NCBI RefSeq assembly: GCF_003751225.1
Contig: NZ_RJKE01000001.1
Span: 5,580,001-5,644,000, forward strand
Direction: 5' to 3'
Source: Actinocorallia herbida
GTDB lineage: Bacteria; Actinomycetota; Actinomycetes; Streptosporangiales; Streptosporangiaceae
Length of the DNA stretch: 64,000 nucleotides
Positions 34,583 to 41,859 of this stretch are shown here, piece by piece. Numbering within the stretch: the stretch's first letter is position 1; every line of letters starts with the position of its first letter. The notes beneath the pieces were generated by a model. The model was not told the DNA's origin. It worked only from the letters and a program-made list of their open reading frames with translations, and searched no databases. The position numbers and the translations under genes are program-made.

Positions 34583-35033
34583 GCGGCTATGAAGGGCTGC
34601 GCTCGGGCGAGCTGGCTGCGGCGGCGGGGGTGAACGCCCAGACGCTGCGCTACTACGAGCGTCGCGGCCTGCTCGCCGAGCCGGAGCGGACCCTCGGCGG
34701 GCATCGCCTCTACCCCGCCGCGGCGGTGACGGTGCTGCGGGTGATCAAGGCGGCGCAACGGCTGGGTTCACGCTGGAGGAGGTCGCCGACCTGCTGGAGA
34801 CGGCCGGGCACCGGCACCGCGGCGACGGACTGGCCGAGCGCGCCCGCCTCAAGCTGATCGAGGTCGAGGGGCGCATCGCCGCCCTGACCGTCATCAAGCA
34901 GGCGCTGAAGCAGACGATCGAGGTCGGCTGCGTCGATCTGGTGGAGTGCGCCCAGGCCGGCTGCTGCCCTATCCCCTTCACCCCCCTGGCCGAGCCGCGG
35001 CCCGGCGCCCGGAACCCGGAGGAGCGTGCATGA
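34579..35033 (+). pseudogene. MerR family (mercury-type) regulator with a one-base frameshift
   Basis: The N-terminal winged helix is clear (LRSGELAAAAGVNAQTLRYY and ERRGLLAEPERTLGGHRLYP). The frame then breaks at about 34768, where GGTTCACG needs one more T to read LGFTLEEVADLLE. After correction the protein continues to a metal-binding C-terminus VGCVDLVECAQAGCCPIPF like mercury-sensing MerR proteins, about 151 residues in all. The next gene starts inside its stop codon (ATGA). Either the regulator is inactivated or a base is missing from the sequence. Confidence 0.75.
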
Positions 35034-35338
35034 GTGGGAAGCCGGCGTCGTCGAAGGCGGGCACTGGGCTGGGCGTACCGGCGGCGGTGGCGTGCGCCGC
35101 GTGCTGCGCGCTGCCGGTCCGGATCGCCGCCGGAGCCCCGTCCGGGGCCGGTGCCGCGGTGCCGGCCGAGCGGATGCCGCTGATCGCCGCGGTCCTGGCC
35201 GGGGCGGCCCTCGCGGTGTTCGCCTTCACCGCCTGGCGGCGCAGGGGCGGGCGGCGGCCCGGGTGCGGCGACGACGGCTGCCGCGGGCGGCAGGGGCAGA
35301 GCACGGCCTCCTGCTCGTGCGCGGGCGCCTCGGCCTGA
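35030..35338 (+). CDS. Small Cys-rich membrane protein of the MerR operon
   Basis: A 102-residue protein. An Ala/Cys-rich segment VAACCALPVR-like (VACAACCALPVRIAAG, about 18-33) and a second hydrophobic segment (MPLIAAVLAGAALAVFAFTA) are followed by a basic stretch and a cysteine-rich tail (GCGDDGC, SCSCAGA). The layout of two membrane segments with vicinal cysteines recalls MerT/MerF-type mercuric transport proteins. It overlaps the merR stop by ATGA. Metal uptake or efflux is inferred, not shown. Confidence 0.6.
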   Translation: MSGKPASSKAGTGLGVPAAVACAACCALPVRIAAGAPSGAGAAVPAERMPLIAAVLAGAALAVFAFTAWRRRGGRRPGCGDDGCRGRQGQSTASCSCAGASA

Positions 35339-35368
35339 GCGCCCCCGAGCGGTGGGATCTTCGCCTCG

Positions 35369-35390
35369 ACCTTCGCGTCGGCTCGAAGGT
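35369..35390 (+). promoter_or_regulatory. Second MerR-type dyad, ACCTTCG-N8-CGAAGGT
   Basis: Perfect 7-base arms, followed at once by TTTAGCCT, a plausible -10. This resembles the dyad-in-spacer promoters of MerR proteins. It is directly upstream of the MerR fragment at 35404 and may now serve the YnfA gene at 35599. Confidence 0.5.
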
Positions 35391-35403
35391 TTAGCCTGTG
35401 CGC

Positions 35404-35478
35404 ATGGCCGTCATGAAGATCTCCCGGCTCGCGGAGCGCAGCGGAGTCCCGGCGACCACGCTGCGCTACGGGGAGTAA
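35404..35478 (+). pseudogene. Truncated MerR-family N-terminus (24 codons)
   Basis: The frame MAVMKISRLAERSGVPATTL, then RYGE and TAA, is the recognition-helix start of a MerR protein whose usual continuation would be LRYYE. It stops immediately after. It is too short to work and is a remnant of a second MerR gene whose operator-like dyad persists. Confidence 0.7.
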
Positions 35479-35598
35479 CAGGGGCTGCAGACCGCGCCCG
35501 TCCGGCTACCGGAGCCGCGGACCGGAGCCGGTGAAAGCGGCCGGCGTTCATCTCCGCCGCCGAGCACCAGACCCCGCCCGACCGAAGGAACCCCTGCC

Positions 35599-35931
35599 GT
35601 GACCGTCGCCCGCTCCGTCATCCTGTTCATCGCCGCCGCCCTGTTCGAGATCGGCGGCGCCTGGCTCGTCTGGCAGGGCGTCCGCGAGCACCGCGGCTGG
35701 ATCTGGGCCGGAGCCGGGATCATCGCCCTGGGCGTCTACGGGTTCGTCGCCACCCTCCAGCCCGACGCGAACTTCGGCCGCATCCTCGCCGCCTACGGAG
35801 GCGTCTTCGTCGCCGGCTCCCTCGCCTGGGGCATGGTCGCCGACGGGTTCCGCCCCGACCGGTGGGACGTCATCGGCGCCCTCGTCTGCCTGGCCGGCGT
35901 CGCCGTCATCATGTACGCGCCCCGCGCCTGA
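35599..35931 (+). CDS. YnfA family (UPF0060) small membrane protein
   Basis: A 110-residue protein with four hydrophobic segments. [20 protein letters not shown] and [20 protein letters not shown] are diagnostic of the UPF0060/YnfA family, which is related to small multidrug resistance exporters. The GTG start at 35599 follows AAGGAA. It lies behind a MerR remnant and near a metal-type operon, so efflux of a toxic compound is plausible. Confidence 0.85.
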   Translation: MTVARSVILFIAAALFEIGGAWLVWQGVREHRGWIWAGAGIIALGVYGFVATLQPDANFGRILAAYGGVFVAGSLAWGMVADGFRPDRWDVIGALVCLAGVAVIMYAPRA

Positions 35932-36035
35932 GCACGGCTCACACGGCCGCCGCGTCGAGGATCAGTGCGATACCGGCCTTGGTGTTGTGGTCGGCCGCTC
36001 GGGCCGGTGGGGGCCCGGTGCGAACCGGGGCGGTG

Positions 36036-37310
36036 TCAGCGCAGGTCTGTGAGGAGGGTGTCGAGTTCGGCCTCCTGTTGAGCGGGCGGCATCGGCGGGT
36101 TGGCGTGGTCGATGCCGAAGGTCTTCAGGACCCGGTCCATCTGCGCGTCGAGGAACGTCCAGCCGGTGCCGTCCAGCGGCCGCAGGGACTCCTCGTCGGC
36201 GTCCCAGAGGTCGCGCAGGGATTTGGCGGCGGTGTCGGCTCCGGCCGCGTTCCCTGACCGCGCCTCCTTGAGGGAGGTTGCCGCGAGTGCCTTCAGCTCG
36301 TCGATCTTGTCGGGCGGGAAGTTCTTCACAGCCTGGCCGGGGGCGAGCTGGACGGTGGAGGTGGCGTCGTCCTCCGGCGCCGGTGAGAGGTGCGGGCGAC
36401 CGTGCGCCCAGACCAGCAGGCCCGCGGTGGCGACGGCGAGAACGCCGCAACCCACGAGCCCTACGCGTTCCCTGCGCGGGCCGGTGGGTGTGTGCGAGGT
36501 GTGCGCCGCGGCGTCGGTCTCGGTGACATCCGAGCGCGTGGCGGTCAGGTAGAGGACCGTCGCCAGGATCAGTCCGAGGAAGATCAGGCTGGTGGTGAAG
36601 GTGCCGAGGGCTAGGCCGGTCGGGTCGCCAGGGGTTTCGGCGGTCTTCGGGGAGGCGAGCCAGTCGCCGATGTTGGCGCCCAGCGGGCGGGTGAGGACGT
36701 AGGCGAGCCAGAACGACAGCACGGGGTTCGCGCCGGACTTCCACAGCAGCGTGATCGAGGCGATGAGGCCGAGCGGCAGCAGGACCGAGACACCGGGGCT
36801 CCAGCCGGTGAGCTCCAGGGTCCAGTCGCCGGTGGCGGTGCCGAGCGCGAAGGTGACCAGGACCGTCAGCCAATAGAACGACTCACGCGGCAGGGTGGTG
36901 ATCGCGTGGATCGACAGAGTCCGCTCGCGCAGCCACCATACGCCGAAGACCGCGCCGAGCAGGACCGAGAACACCGCGGAGCTGATCCACAGCGGCACGC
37001 CGTACTGGTCGGTCAGGATGTCGGTGTAGAGGGTGCCGGTGACGCTGACGACGACCACGGTGAGCCAGTACGGGAACGGGACGTACCGCTTCAGCCGCAA
37101 CTGGACGGCCAGCACCAGCACGAAGGCCGCGGTGAAGATCCAGGCCGTGCTCACCAGGCCGACGCCCAGCTTCATGTTGATCCAGTCGGCGAAGCTCTCC
37201 CCGACGGTCGTACAGAGGATCTTGATCACCCAGAACCAGACCGTGACCTCGGGGACCTTGTTCGCTAGGAGCCGCCCATGCCGGGTGGGTGCCGTGCTCG
37301 TCGTTGTCAT
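36036..37310 (-). CDS. COG4705 membrane protein with extra C-terminal extracytoplasmic domain
   Basis: A 424-residue protein. Residues 17-260 hold eight or so membrane segments of the COG4705 family (NKVPEVTVWFWVIKILCTTV at the start). Unusually, a further membrane segment (VGLVGCGVLAVATAGLLVWA, about 285-305) and a soluble tail of about 115 residues follow. The tail is rich in Asp/Lys/Leu (DKIDELKALAATSLKEARSG) and looks helical. The gene is the last of a minus-strand operon RR-HK-COG4705, separated from the kinase by 38 bases. Function unknown; manganese or metal-linked membrane roles have been suggested for some homologues. A truncated paralogue is at 22121. Confidence 0.75.
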   Translation of the reverse strand: MTTTSTAPTRHGRLLANKVPEVTVWFWVIKILCTTVGESFADWINMKLGVGLVSTAWIFTAAFVLVLAVQLRLKRYVPFPYWLTVVVVSVTGTLYTDILTDQYGVPLWISSAVFSVLLGAVFGVWWLRERTLSIHAITTLPRESFYWLTVLVTFALGTATGDWTLELTGWSPGVSVLLPLGLIASITLLWKSGANPVLSFWLAYVLTRPLGANIGDWLASPKTAETPGDPTGLALGTFTTSLIFLGLILATVLYLTATRSDVTETDAAAHTSHTPTGPRRERVGLVGCGVLAVATAGLLVWAHGRPHLSPAPEDDATSTVQLAPGQAVKNFPPDKIDELKALAATSLKEARSGNAAGADTAAKSLRDLWDADEESLRPLDGTGWTFLDAQMDRVLKTFGIDHANPPMPPAQQEAELDTLLTDLR

Positions 37311-37330
37311 GTGGAGAGGCTGGCGCGGCG

Positions 37331-37347
37331 AACCTGCCGTTAACCTG
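37331..37347 (-). promoter_or_regulatory. 11-bp-period direct repeats before COG4705 gene
   Basis: On the minus strand CAGGTT occurs twice with an 11-base period in the 38-base gap between the kinase and COG4705 genes. The spacing is that of an OmpR-family regulator site and parallels the GTTCAGG pair before the truncated paralogue at 22121. Confidence 0.5.
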
Positions 37348-37348
37348 A

Positions 37349-38608
37349 CTACGAGACCGCGGGGAACTTCACCTCGACGCGGCCGTGGCCATCGGCGATC
37401 GCCCGGACCTCGACTCCTGCGGCCGTGGCCAGACGTCTGGCCACGGCCAGCCCGAGCCCGTTCCCGACGCCGCCGGTGACGCCCGCTTCGAAGGCCCGGT
37501 CGACGTCCGCCGGATCGAACCCGGGGCCGTCATCGACGACCTCGATCATCACGCTCCCGGGCCGGCGTCGCGCTGTGACCTGGACGTGGGAGGTCGCGTG
37601 CCGCAGGCCGTTGTCCAGCAGGGGTGACAGGACGGCCACGACCAGTTCGGCCGTCACGGCGACGTCGATTCCGGCCGGGACGGCGAGTTCGACGGGACGT
37701 CCGGCGATCGCCCGCCGCACGGCGGCCCGGAGGTCGCAGCGGGTGAGGCCGTCGATCCGCGGCCGGGCGGCGCCAAGGATCATGGTGACGGCCGTGTCCA
37801 GGCGGTCGACCTCCCGCAGAACCGAGTCGGGCGGCAGCTCGCGGCCGGACAGGTGCGCCAGCTGGGCCTCTCCTCGCAGGACGGTCATGGGCGTCCGTAG
37901 CTCGTGGGCGATCTCGTCGGTGAGTCGGCGTTCGTCGGCGAGCGCGGCCTCGACGCGTTCCAGGAGACGGTCGAGGGTGCGTCCGAGTTCCCCGAACTCA
38001 TCGCGGGGGATTCCGAGGTCGAACCGGCGGCCGGGTTCGTGATCGCCCCATTCATCGGCGAGCGCGGCCATGTCGTGCACCACCCGCAGCGCCCGGCGCA
38101 CCGCGAGGTAGGCGACGACGCACGCGAGCAGGATCGCGAGGACCCCCAAGATCAATGACATGGTCAGGCCGCGCTGCACCGACGCCTCGTAGGGCGTCAG
38201 ATCCACTTCCGCGACGACCACCACCTGGTGGCCTTGGATCGGGACCGGCAGGGAGTACAGCAGGCGGTCGCCAACGGTGACGGTCCGGGACCGCGGGGAA
38301 CCGGCGAGCGCGTCGACGCGGTCAAGGCCGCCGTCCGGCGCGATCCCGTCGATGAGGCGCCCGTCGGCGTACACCCACGAGACCGTGTCCAGCGCCTCGT
38401 TTCCGTTCTCGGTCATCACGACGCGGCCGCCGCGCACGGTGACGTTCGTGGCGACCGCCTCCGCGCGGGTGTGCACCAGGTCCAGCGAGTCGGCGTCGGT
38501 GACCCTGCTCAGCAGCACGTGCGAGACCACCACCAGCACCGCGACCACAGCGGTCGCGATCACCACGGTGAGCGCGACGACCCTCCCGCGGAAGCCCGTC
38601 ACCGCCAC
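37349..38608 (-). CDS. Two-component sensor histidine kinase (HAMP, HisKA)
   Basis: A 419-residue kinase with TM1 at about 12-33, a sensor loop, TM2 at about 148-170, HAMP, phospho-acceptor H235 in IAHELRTPM, N-box LSPLLDNGLRH, G1 VVDDGPGFD and G2 GNGLGLAVARR. All catalytic boxes are intact. The GTG start at 38608 overlaps the end of the response regulator gene by 10 bases, so the two are translated together. The extracytoplasmic loop contains no known ligand domain. Confidence 0.85.
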   Translation of the reverse strand: MAVTGFRGRVVALTVVIATAVVAVLVVVSHVLLSRVTDADSLDLVHTRAEAVATNVTVRGGRVVMTENGNEALDTVSWVYADGRLIDGIAPDGGLDRVDALAGSPRSRTVTVGDRLLYSLPVPIQGHQVVVVAEVDLTPYEASVQRGLTMSLILGVLAILLACVVAYLAVRRALRVVHDMAALADEWGDHEPGRRFDLGIPRDEFGELGRTLDRLLERVEAALADERRLTDEIAHELRTPMTVLRGEAQLAHLSGRELPPDSVLREVDRLDTAVTMILGAARPRIDGLTRCDLRAAVRRAIAGRPVELAVPAGIDVAVTAELVVAVLSPLLDNGLRHATSHVQVTARRRPGSVMIEVVDDGPGFDPADVDRAFEAGVTGGVGNGLGLAVARRLATAAGVEVRAIADGHGRVEVKFPAVS

Positions 38609-39252
38609 CGGTAGCCCACCCCCCGGACCGTCACCAGATGATCGGCCGCACCCAGGACGCCGAGCTTGGTCCGCAGCCGACGGACGAAGGAGTCCAGGGT
38701 GTTGTCGCTGACCTGCGCGCCATGCGGCCAGCCGGCGGCGACCAAGGCGTGACGGCGCACCGCCTCGCCTCGCGCGGCGATGAGCCTGCCCAGCAACCGA
38801 AACTCGGTCGGCGTCAGGCTCTCGCTCCTCGAACCGCAGGTCACGACGTGTTTCGCCGGATCGAGGACGACGCCGCTCGGCGAGGTGACGGCGGTCGTCC
38901 GGCGCAGCAGGGCACGTACCCGCACCAGCAGCTCCGGGACGTCGAACGGTTTGGTCACGTAGTCGTCCGCGCCGGCCTCGAAGCCGCCCACCTTGTGATG
39001 CATGCCGTCCAGGGCGGTCAGCATCAGCACCGGCGCGTCGACGCCGCAGGCCCGCAGCGCCACACAGACATCGCGGCCGTCCGCGTCCGGGAGCCCCAGA
39101 TCCAGCACGACCAGGTCAGGGACCGGCTCGAGATTCCGCAGCAGGCGGTCCGCCGTGCCGGTCACCGAGACGGTGTGGCCGTCGTGTTCGAGCACCCGCT
39201 TGAGGAGGTCGCGGACTGCCGCGTCATCCTCGCACACCACGATGAAGGCCAC
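38599..39252 (-). CDS. OmpR-family response regulator
   Basis: A 217-residue regulator. The receiver domain has acidic residues EDD (8-10), phospho-acceptor D51 in VVLDLGLPDADG and the conserved Lys in DDYVTKPF (near 100). The winged-helix domain ends with SDNTLDSFVRRLRTKLG and VRGVGYRWR. GTG start at 39252. First gene of the RR-HK-COG4705 operon. It probably binds the 11-base-period repeats before the COG4705 gene. Confidence 0.9.
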   Translation of the reverse strand: MAFIVVCEDDAAVRDLLKRVLEHDGHTVSVTGTADRLLRNLEPVPDLVVLDLGLPDADGRDVCVALRACGVDAPVLMLTALDGMHHKVGGFEAGADDYVTKPFDVPELLVRVRALLRRTTAVTSPSGVVLDPAKHVVTCGSRSESLTPTEFRLLGRLIAARGEAVRRHALVAAGWPHGAQVSDNTLDSFVRRLRTKLGVLGAADHLVTVRGVGYRWR

Positions 39253-39408
39253 CCGCCGAGCCTACGTGAACGTCCGTAGGACCAGAGCAAGATCGCACGG
39301 GCCGCGACCCCCCGGGCCGCGGACCTGCATCGGCTTCAACGATCCGCACCGCAACGGGCAGCGGCGCTCCCGCCCGTCATGTAGACCGCCGGGGGACGGT
39401 TCGGGTTG

Positions 39409-40203
39409 CTAGGCCTGCTGGAACTGGCCGCCCATGGCGTGGACGCCGCCGTCGACATGGATGATCTCGGCGGTGGTGGCGGGGAACCAGTCGGACAGGA
39501 ACGCGACGGTCGCTTTGGCGGTGGGGACGACGTCGGTGATGTCCCAGCCGAGGGGGGCGTTGGTGTCCCAGCCGTCGGTGATGCCGTCGAAGCCGGGGAT
39601 GGATTTGGCGGCCATGGTGCGGATCGGGCCGGCGGCGACGAGGTTGCACCGAATGCCCTGCCCACCCAGGTAGCGGGCGAGGTAGCGGTTGGCCGATTCC
39701 AGTCCCGCCTTGGCGACGCCCATCCAGTCGTAGACGGGCCAGGCGGCGCGGGCGTCGAAGGTGAGGCCGACGACGGAGCCGCCGTCCTTCATGAGGGGCA
39801 GGCACGCCATGGTGAGGGCTTTGAGGGAGTAGGTGGAGATGTGGACGGCGGTGGCGACGTCCTCCCAGGTGGTCTCGAGGAAGTTGCCGCCCAGCGCGTT
39901 CTGCGGTGCGAAGCTGATCGAGTGGACGACGCCGTCGACGCGGTCCCAGCCGTGCGCGCGGACCTGCGCCTCCAGGCCGTCCAGGTGCTCGGGGTCGGTG
40001 ACGTCGAGCTCGATGACCGGCGGCGGTTCGTCCTCGCCCGAGGGCAGCCGCCTGGCGATCCGCTCGGTGAGGGTCGGCCGGGGGAACGCCGTCAGCATGA
40101 CCTCGGCGCCCTGCTCCTGGGCGATCTTCGCGGTGTGGAAACCGATCGAGGCGTCGGTGAGAACGCCCGTCACGAGAATGTTCTTGCCGTCCAGAATGCC
40201 CAT
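39409..40203 (-). CDS. fabI: Enoyl-[acyl-carrier-protein] reductase, InhA/FabI type
   Basis: A 264-residue NADH-dependent enoyl-ACP reductase of type II fatty acid synthesis. MGILDGKNILVTGVLTDASI, the atypical SDR active site with Y158 and K165 in YDWMGVAKAG, and the overall length match InhA of mycobacteria with the same residue numbers. The start at 40203 has GGGAG upstream, and a far longer frame beyond it is spurious. No partner such as fabG lies directly upstream. The gene stands at the edge of the insertion-sequence debris but appears intact. Confidence 0.9.
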   Translation of the reverse strand: MGILDGKNILVTGVLTDASIGFHTAKIAQEQGAEVMLTAFPRPTLTERIARRLPSGEDEPPPVIELDVTDPEHLDGLEAQVRAHGWDRVDGVVHSISFAPQNALGGNFLETTWEDVATAVHISTYSLKALTMACLPLMKDGGSVVGLTFDARAAWPVYDWMGVAKAGLESANRYLARYLGGQGIRCNLVAAGPIRTMAAKSIPGFDGITDGWDTNAPLGWDITDVVPTAKATVAFLSDWFPATTAEIIHVDGGVHAMGGQFQQA

Positions 40204-40595
40204 CGGTCCCGCTCCCGTCTCCTGAGGCCGGCTGACGGCGCCGACGCTACCGGCGCGCGTGCTCCACGCCAGGTGAGGGCGACGACAAGATCCAGCCGGG
40301 ATCTTTGGCCGTGCGGATGGCTCCGCGCCGCCGTTCACCGACGCCTCAAAGAGGCTCGGGCGCGACGTCGCTCCCGAGCCGGCGACCCAGGCGTTCATCG
40401 CGGCGCCCACGACGGCGGAGCGAAGGCGGTCGCGGGATCGGCGCCCGAGCGCTCGACCAGGACCACGGCGAGGCCCCTGGAAGACCCTCTCCCACGCCGA
40501 ACTCGCCACCGCCGAGTGAATCGGTAAGGCCCCCGCCGGCTCCACGGAGGGACTGTTCCGCGAAGGGTGTGACTCAGAGAATCTGAGGAGACACC
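40204..40595. other. Gap with insertion-sequence debris
   Basis: Apart from the transposase fragment at 40476-40520, no gene or regulatory element is recognised in these 390 bases. The reductase promoter must lie in the first part. Confidence 0.4.
40476..40520 (+). mobile_element. IS3/IS481-type transposase scrap
   Basis: Translates to PWKTLSHAELATAE followed by TGA where the family has Trp (AELATAEW). It is the C-terminal signature of IS3-like OrfB. It is only about 15 codons and clearly a relic. Confidence 0.4.
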
Positions 40596-41260
40596 ATGAG
40601 CGGGGATTCCCCCGAGATCGTGGAGGCCGGTCCGTCCGGTTCGCTGCAGGACGAGAAGCAGGTGCAGGACGAGCAGCGGGCGTTGGTGGGCCGGCTGGTC
40701 GAGGCGGCCCAGGCGGAGGGCCGGGAGCTGGTCGGGCCCGGCGGGATGCCGGCGGGCTGGTGAAGCTCGTGCTGGAGACGGTGTTGCAGGGTGGGATGGA
40801 CGCCCATCTCGGCCGTGGCCACGGCGAGATCACCGACCCGGGAGAGGCCGTCGACCATTGCAACGGAGCCCGCGCTAAGACCGTGGTCGCCGATGTCGGG
40901 CCGGTCGGGATCGAGGTCCCTCGGGACCGGGACGTCCTCGGAATCTGAGACGGCGAGGGAGGAGAAGGCGCCGGGTTCTGGGCGCACGTCCTCACCGAGC
41001 CAAAGAACCGCGGCGTCCAGGACGTGCTCATGGCCGTCTGCGTCGGGCCCGAGGGCCTGCCTGAGGCGATCAACGGCACCTGGCCGCAGACGGTCGTGCA
41101 GACGTCATCTGTTCTCCTTGGTCTGGGCGGGATCGTCTGCATCGTCCACCTGCTGCGGCACACGTTCCGCTACGTGCCCCGCCGGCACTGGCCCAAGCTC
41201 GCCGAAGCACTCACCTACGTCCACCTCGCCCTGATGAGCCTGAACCCGACCCGGCGCCGG
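40596..41260 (+). mobile_element. Decayed IS256-family transposase
   Basis: Starts with MSGDSPEIVEAGPSGSLQDE and an intact ribosome site, breaks at 40763, and continues in the next frame as KLVLETVLQGGMDAHLG, then KTVVADVGPVGIEVPRDRD. A large deletion follows, then FWAHVLTEPKNRGVQDVLMA, LPEAINGTWPQTVVQT and HLLRHTFRYVPRRHW. These are successive IS256 motifs in the right order. Frameshifts and an internal deletion make it inactive. Confidence 0.8.
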
Positions 41261-41401
41261 GCAGGCCCGCCGGGGCCTGCGCTGGAAAGCCGCCAGAGGC
41301 GCCTTCGACCTCGCCTTCGAGGCCACCTCACCGGCAATCATCAGCGATAACACCTGTCCCACCCCTAGCCCAGCAGACCGCCGCGGGAGCGGCCGATCCC
41401 T

Positions 41402-41690
41402 AGTCCGCAAAGGTCCCTTCCGAGTGGATGCGCTGGTTATTGAACCGGTCGACCCATTCGGCGGTGGCGAGTTCGAGGTCGGCGAGACCTTTCCAGGGCC
41501 CGGGTCGTGGCTTGATCAGCTCGGTCGTGAACAAGCCGATCCGGACTCCATCAGCGCGTTGTCCAGGGCGTCTCCGACGGTGCCGATCGAGGCGTCCGGC
41601 CCTGCCTCGATCGGCCGGGCGGCGAAGGAGAAAGGGGTGTATCGCGCCCCGGCGTCCGAGTGATGCGCCAGTCCCGGCCCGGCTGGGCGC
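41402..41690 (-). mobile_element. Decayed IS3-family OrfB transposase (C-terminal part)
   Basis: HHSDAGARYTPFSFAARPIE, then DASIGTVGDALDNALMES, then after a frameshift LFTTELIKPRPGPWKGLADL and ATAEWVDRFNNQRIHS. These are the last two catalytic blocks (including the DDE glutamate in NALMES) of an IS3-type integrase core. Inactive remnant. Confidence 0.8.
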
Positions 41691-41714
41691 CGACTCGGTC
41701 GCGTCGCCACAAAA

Positions 41715-41850
41715 GGATCTCTTCGGCGGTCTTGGTCCAGATGAAGGGTCGGGAGTTGCTGTTCCAGTCGTTGATCCAGGCGCGGATGTCGGCCTCCAGG
41801 GGCTGGACGCTTTGTGGGAGTCGCGGCGGATCTTCTGGTCGGCCTGGATC
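41715..41850 (-). mobile_element. IS630-family transposase, C-terminal remnant
   Basis: Translates to QSVQPLEADIRAWINDWNSN followed by SRPFIWTKTAEEIL, the conserved end of IS630 transposases. It directly follows the 3' end of the big minus-strand operon and precedes the IS3 scrap, so it marks a junction between foreign blocks. Confidence 0.75.
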
Positions 41851-41859
41851 TGTGACTTG

